A stretch of DNA of 64,000 bases. It comes from Watersipora subatra. Its lineage: Eukaryota > Bryozoa > Gymnolaemata > Cheilostomatida > Watersiporidae. A program made the translations under genes and the position numbers. The notes under the pieces were generated by a model. The model searched no databases and was not told where the DNA came from. It saw only the letters and a program-made list of their open reading frames with translations. The stretch lies in NCBI RefSeq assembly GCF_963576615.1, contig NC_088717.1:29615213-29679212 (forward strand), written 5' to 3'. This document shows positions 59,200 through 64,000 of the stretch, piece after piece (position 1 is the first letter of the stretch; each line of letters begins with the position of its first letter).

Positions 59200-60566
59200 A
59201 GAATAGAGAAAGCATAATATTATTATGCTTTATTAGTTATCTTGAGGTGTTGACTGATGTTCTAAAAAAAGAATCAAGGAGATTGACCCCCTAGAAGCTG
59301 AGATATAGACAGCCAAACACAGGTCTACCTAATAAAGAATTAGAGGAAAACCCTTCGAAAGTCCCGAAAACTGTGACGTATGAAATCGACTTAATGGTCA
59401 TGTGCCGGAGTTGCGCACCCTTACCGCCGTTATGTATAATGATTGTTTTGGCTACGAGATGTGAAACGCTTCTCGCGATAGTAAATAATTTACATACTAG
59501 CTCTGGTTTCTCAGGAAAATCATCCAAACATTGTGTGGTAAAGGCATTTGCCCACAACCCCTCGCCATGATTTTTTAAAGCAGAAGAGCAGATTTTGACT
59601 ATTGTGCTTCAAATTTTAACTCGATCTCCACGGATATGCTCCGAAGATCATCTGTTCAACGAACGGCGCGTGTATAGTCTATATGCGATATCCACGATTG
59701 CAGATTGTTTAGAACAAGAAATAGGAATGGGACTTTTTGTTCCTTCATCATTATTCTACTGTGTATCTACTGCAGCATTCAGTTGATTTTCATGATTATC
59801 GTCACTATTAACAGACTGGAAATTCACTACAGCCATAATCTTAAAAAGACTAACTTGACCGTGTTGCTCTTGCTATAAGAAAAGAAAACGATAACCTTTG
59901 CTTTGATTTTTCTATTGATCTATTATCTTATCTATGATTATTTTTTATGATTTATATAATATTCATAATGCATATTATACAAAATAATAATATTACTGCG
60001 AATAGAATAAATGATGTAACTAATATAATTTGTAGAAAATTCCAAATGATAACCGAGATTGATGATTGATTCTATTTATTAGCTATAGCTATAGTTAAAA
60101 AATCTGAACAACGCTAAAGATGAGTCTGAATATGGAAACTAAGTAGGAGAACAACAAAACTGAGCTGAACTAGCAAGATAGCGAAATGTTGCGAAATAAT
60201 AGATGCGTGTAATTATTTTATGCTAAAACTAATCTACACGTCAGAGGGACTGGTTCGGAATTCTAGGAGCGATGATTGTTAGGCCCAATTTGATTGTTCT
60301 ATACTTCCAGGGATTAAACCAATTAAAACGCCGTGATTGTTATAGGAGAGCGCATTAGTTGGCTTAATTGACCAATGGCACACAAGTCGATTTCATACGT
60401 CATATATTGATGATTACCAAAACACTTTTGTTTTTTGGTAGACCTGTGTTTGGCTGGCTATATCTCAGCTTCTGGTTGGTCAATCTCCTTGATTCTTTTT
60501 TTAGAACATCAGTCAACACCTCAAGATGAATAATAAAGCATAATAATATTATGCTTTCTCTATTCT
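59200..60566. mobile_element. TTAA-flanked element with about 130-bp inverted arms
   Basis: Arms 59200-59330 and 60434-60566 are close to 95% identical in inverted orientation (agaatagagaaagcataata; ttgaggtgttgactgatgtt; gctgagatatag). TTAA sits outside both ends (59196-59199 and 60567-60570), which fits piggyBac or Kolobok families. A further inner inverted block (gacgtatgaaatcgactt) is present. Confidence 0.8.
59291..59840 (-). pseudogene. Unrecognised minus-strand reading frame in the TTAA element
   Basis: Frames beginning MAVVNFQSVNSDDNHENQL near 59838 and continuing GLWANAFTTQCLDDFPEKPE then LVCKLFTIARSVSHLVAKT are open except for two or three stops. They occupy the element's interior, as expected for an N-terminal piece of its transposase. 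I do not recognise the family; the rest of any transposase is missing. Confidence 0.35.
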
Positions 60567-60574
60567 TTAAGGTG

Positions 60575-61170
60575 GGTTATTCGCTAACGTTAAATGCAAA
60601 GAGTACATATTGTTAAAATATATTTAAAACAAATTTAGAAAAAAACAAACATTTAGAATATATCCTAGTTTTTTCATTAGCACCAGATACATCTTTGAGT
60701 ACATCTTTGAGTACATATTGAAACAATTTCTTCTGTATACACAAGATGTATAGTCACATCGCTTGATCAGTGTGCAGCAGATAATTATTAAGACTATTGA
60801 AATACCTGGAATTATTTATTTGTTCTCTTTATTTCACCTTTTTTTGATAACTAAATCTCGGAGACTGTTGAAGTTATAGCAACAAATTTTTTGACAGATA
60901 AAGCTGCCCTTGACGAGTTTGCGGTATTTATTGAAAATGTCAGCAGGGTTACGTTTGGCAGCGCATTTTGTGTTTCTTAATGTTCTAAAACTGTTAGTTA
61001 GGTTGAAATTTTGTAGGCAGATAAATAATATTAAACTAAGTAACTTTCAGTTTGACACCTAAGACGTCAGGTCAACAGGTGCTGCCGTAAATGCTGCCAA
61101 ACATTTTTGTTTTCAAGCTTATAACATTAACACTTTAGAAGTAGGCCTACTTGATATTCGTTGTAATTAA
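60575..61170. other. Intron spacer
   Basis: No exon, TE end or array is supported. Confidence 0.4.
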
Positions 61171-61173
61171 TCA

Positions 61174-61308
61174 ACATAGCTCACATGTAGTGTGTAGGTT
61201 TGACACTACATAGCTCACATGTAGTGTGTAGGTTTGACACAACATAGCTCACATGTAGTGTGTAGGTTTGACACTACATAGCTCACATGTAGTGTGTAGG
61301 TTTGAAAA
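61174..61308 (+). repeat. 34-bp tandem repeat, 4 copies
   Basis: The unit joins catagctcacatgtagtgtg and taggtttgacacta, period 34 bp (61176 to 61210). Confidence 0.93.
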
Positions 61309-61309
61309 G

Positions 61310-61835
61310 TAACAAGTTACTGGTTCTAGTCCTATTTGAAGTCTTTGGTTTTTTTGCGGTGGAGTAACCAGTTCTAGTTCATAATGAAATACTAATGACA
61401 GGTCCAAGCTTAGCTAGTGACTCGAACTGTATTACATCGTTATCTCGACATTTTAGGACAAGCCAGCTAAGTAAATTGTCATTAAGGAAAGGTATTTGTC
61501 ATTGAGGATACAATCTGACAGCTGATATTGAAACTTATTAGAAAAGCTATTGGTAAGTTTAATTTGCTGGACCTTATTAAGAAATATGTAGCTTTTTTAC
61601 ATTTTACTGGCGTCTTATCTTTCTGCGTAAGACCACACAAATGTTTAACATAGCACATAGTGCAGTTCACAGTGCTATTGTTGCCTCCTTGTAAATTACA
61701 AGGATTTAAAGTGTCTTGAAACTATTTTCGTACAGGAGCGAGCATGTAAAGGGAACATTGCGAAATGGTTTTCACTCCTTCAATTAATCAATCGTTCAGT
61801 GGACTAACCTCTTTTTGCTAGTAGTGATCCTCTCA
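61310..61835. other. Intron spacer
   Basis: No exon that fits the flanking phases was found here. Confidence 0.35.
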
Positions 61836-61839
61836 ATTA

Positions 61840-63114
61840 CAGTCATACTTCGACTTACGAGCTTAATGCGTTCCGAGACTGAGCTCATATGTCAATTTAC
61901 TCGCATGTTGGTGCAATTTATTTATATATAGACCAATTAAATATATATTAATTGGTTTCTATACTCTAAAAAATGCAAATAAAACACTCAAAACAAGATA
62001 TTGTAACAGAAAAAACATTTTGGTTATTGTCCTAACTTACCACTTGCTTTTAAAAAGCAACAAATATAAAAACGATGCAAGGAAATAAGATTAATTAAAA
62101 TGTAAAATTAAATACATACAGTTGCTGCTAACGCTAGCATTTGCCAGGGAGGAAGATATAAGTGTTATTCTTCATTACAACAGTTGAATTTAATAAATTT
62201 GGGTTTTATCGAAGTCTTAAAAAAAACTTAAAAGCAAACTTTCATTTTTCGTAATTAAAATTTCTTCGGCGTTCATAGTTGGAAGTTTCTCGCTGGTTAG
62301 CTAATTTTTCCTTTGTTTCGCTTTCACGACTAGCCGGCCGTTTTAAGATAAACCTATCTAAGGGCGTTTGCCTTTGTCGCCCTTTCAACGTGTTGCGATC
62401 AGGACGAACACTGGTGTCATCACAAGAGGTTAATGCACGACCACTAGCCAATTCGTTCGAAAGTCTATTTTTATAATTTTTATAGATAGCACCGGTCTTT
62501 TCACATAGGCCTTTTCGCCTTTTCACCACCGGCCTTTTCGCCTTTATTGAAACATCGTTTCAGTTACGCTGTCACCGGCCAATTGTTTATCTTTTATCCA
62601 ATGCCTGAGCAGTCTCTCCATCAACGGTCGTGAAGATCGCTGCGTCGTTTAGAAACTATGGTTAGTCCTTTTGCAAACTAAATGCCCTGAATGCCCTTCG
62701 GTTTGATAATTGTAGATGTATTTCTGTCATATTGCTGAGCTAGCTCAATCATGCATACACATTTCGCATATTTTACAATAATTTTCCGTTTAATATCAAT
62801 TGTTATCATTTGTTTTTTCTTTCCATTATCTTTCATTTTACTGGCAAACTTTCGGTCTACGCACCGTACTTTTAATTCACATAATTCTGCACTGAAGCCT
62901 GCGCACAGAAAACACGGTACAAAAGTATAACCTGAGTAGTTGAAAAATACAGAGTGATGCTGTTCTCATAAAACACCTCCGGCATACTTAGCAACTGACT
63001 CACGTACTCGTATCTCAAACATTGCTCGTATGTTAGTGCTAAAACGTGCTTAAAAGCTGGCTCGTATCTCAAGTTTCTCGTACGTTAGAGCACTCGTAAG
63101 TTGAAGTATTACTG
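61840..63114 (-). mobile_element. Tigger element with gutted transposase
   Basis: The left end CAGTCATACTTCGACTTACG and the complemented right end CAGTAATACTTCAACTTACG are flanked by TA (61838-61839 and 63115-63116). Further inner repeats (gtacgagaaacttgagatac and relatives) are typical of Tigger ends. The 1,275-bp element retains N- and C-terminal transposase segments but has lost the DDE core. Confidence 0.9.
62242..62836 (-). pseudogene. Internally deleted Tigger transposase
   Basis: From 62836: MKDNGKKKQMITIDIKRKII and VKYAKCVCMIELAQQYDRNT (pogo/CENP-B helix-turn-helix). Then, in shifted frames, FAKGLTIVSKRRSDLHD and MERLLRHWIKDKQLAGDSVT (second DNA-binding domain). It passes directly to the C-terminal tail GRQRQTPLDRFILKRPASRE. 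The catalytic region between is deleted, with several stops and frameshifts. Confidence 0.85.
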
Positions 63115-63206
63115 TACAGACAATAATAAAAATGAAAATTTGTGTTTAAATAATGAATGCAAATCTTTCTTTTATCTATAATACAAGTTTTCTTGTAACA
63201 CTTTAG

Positions 63207-63292
63207 GAATTGATCAACAGCTCTTCTGGTCTAATTGGTTACAGAACAGTTTGGCAGATTCTCAACAATGAATATGGATTGAATGTGAGGCA
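63207..63292 (+). CDS. Downstream exon of the integrase-core-domain-like gene
   Basis: Between ctttag and gtgagt, the frame reads ELINSSSGLIGYRTVWQILN then NEYGLNVR plus two bases. The G.IGYR.(M/V)W..L...YGL.V motif resembles the segment just before the integrase catalytic domain in this protein group. The next exon lies beyond the window or was not recognised. Confidence 0.55.
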
Positions 63293-63299
63293 GTGAGTT

Positions 63300-64000
63300 A
63301 ATGTACATGTACTACGCTACGCTTTGCTGATATACCAGTTTTTACCAATGGTTTTAATTGGCAACATAGACGATTATTTATAGATTAGTTGCTTTAACAA
63401 TAAATCTTTTAATTTGAAACTAATTCGAATTGTGATTGGTAGTATAGAATATTCAATTGTTCATATGCAGGTATTCTAATTGTGCTGGTGTACTAAATAT
63501 GTATGTGTTTAGTTTTAGAACTGATGTGTCTAGGGCTGGGGTGTTCAACCTTTGTCAGTTTTGGGCCACTTCTACCAGATTACAGGCTGCTTCACCCGAG
63601 AGTTTTAGTACAAAATAGTACAAAATATCAAGCATGTTTGATATTTAATCCGCTAGAGGTTAAAAAGTGCCTGGGAATCTAATAAACAGCCCGCAATCGC
63701 TGTGAATAACACTCGTGCCGAGTAAGCTGCAAGTGTTCCACTCTGTCAGGTCCAAAAGCTCTATTGTTGTTCAACTTGAGGGATTGTGCTATTATTGTGA
63801 TGTAAAATATCCCAATCTGAGTATATAATCAGAGTATGTTTTACTTAGCTCAGCTCTAGCCCAATTTCACAGGTTTCCTGTTACTTGGGTGGAGGAGGAG
63901 GAAGAAAGAACGCTTAATACTTTTCGTAATGCTTGAGGAGTTGTCTGATCTTCAATCTTCACATTCAAACATATACAGATATCAATTCATTTTGCATTGA
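63300..64000. other. Intron or right-edge sequence
   Basis: The element-like segment around 63538-63620 (ggggtgttcaacctttgtca) resembles hAT-derived dispersed repeats, but no ends were found. No further exon could be fixed before the window ends. Confidence 0.3.

Overview
This window is nuclear DNA from an invertebrate animal. It is AT-rich, has spliced genes with long introns, has no bacterial-type operons, and is dense in transposable elements (TEs): pogo/Tigger, piggyBac, Ty3/Gypsy, CR1/Jockey-type LINEs, Helitron relics, SINEs and MITEs. The mix of K02A2.6-like Gypsy, Tigger and piggyBac elements with many minisatellites suits a lophotrochozoan (mollusc- or bryozoan-like). The species cannot be named from sequence alone.

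Two host genes can be assembled completely from exons with consensus splice sites. SPATA4 (+ strand, 7955-22577, 6 coding exons, 272 aa) is a calponin-homology-like protein linked to cilia and sperm. TRAPPC2/sedlin (- strand, 31946 down to 22965, 4 coding exons, 140 aa) is a core subunit of the TRAPP vesicle-tethering complex. They converge tail to tail: their stop codons are 387 bp apart and their poly(A) signals about 22 bp apart. A third gene on the + strand enters near 58.97 kb and leaves the window. Two exons resemble the N-terminal part of integrase-core (DDE) domain proteins, but an intervening exon is missing from the reconstruction.

Layout. 0-7.9 kb: decayed repeats, a possible P2X7-like cysteine-domain pseudogene, a pogo relic and a LINE fragment. 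7.9-22.6 kb: SPATA4, with introns 1 and 2 inflated by two 38-bp minisatellites, a LINE relic, a Helitron relic and a complete but internally deleted pogo element. 22.9-32 kb: TRAPPC2, with introns carrying 32-, 25-, 17- and 13-bp arrays. 32-34.9 kb: 49- and 16-bp arrays and a TA-flanked MITE. 34.9-36.5 kb: a fold-back element split by a Tigger insertion. 36.6-41.8 kb: Gypsy-1, with near-identical LTRs but several in-frame stops. 42.5-46.4 kb: a cluster of MITEs, including a TTAA-flanked element with a small two-exon reading frame, an 8-bp-TSD MITE and nested copies of the fold-back family. 46.7-50.05 kb: piggyBac, one frameshift. 50.08-54.8 kb: Gypsy-2, nearly intact. 55.3-56.5 kb: LINE relic. 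57.5-58.4 kb: another full-length fold-back element. 59-64 kb: the third gene, with a TTAA-flanked long-inverted-repeat element and a gutted Tigger in its intron.

The best candidate for something undescribed is the 0.84-0.87 kb fold-back family (termini TATGGCGCC, internal CAACTCGAGTTG palindromes, apparent 6-bp target duplications), present in at least three nested or independent copies. No CRISPR array, rRNA gene or confident functional tRNA gene was seen.
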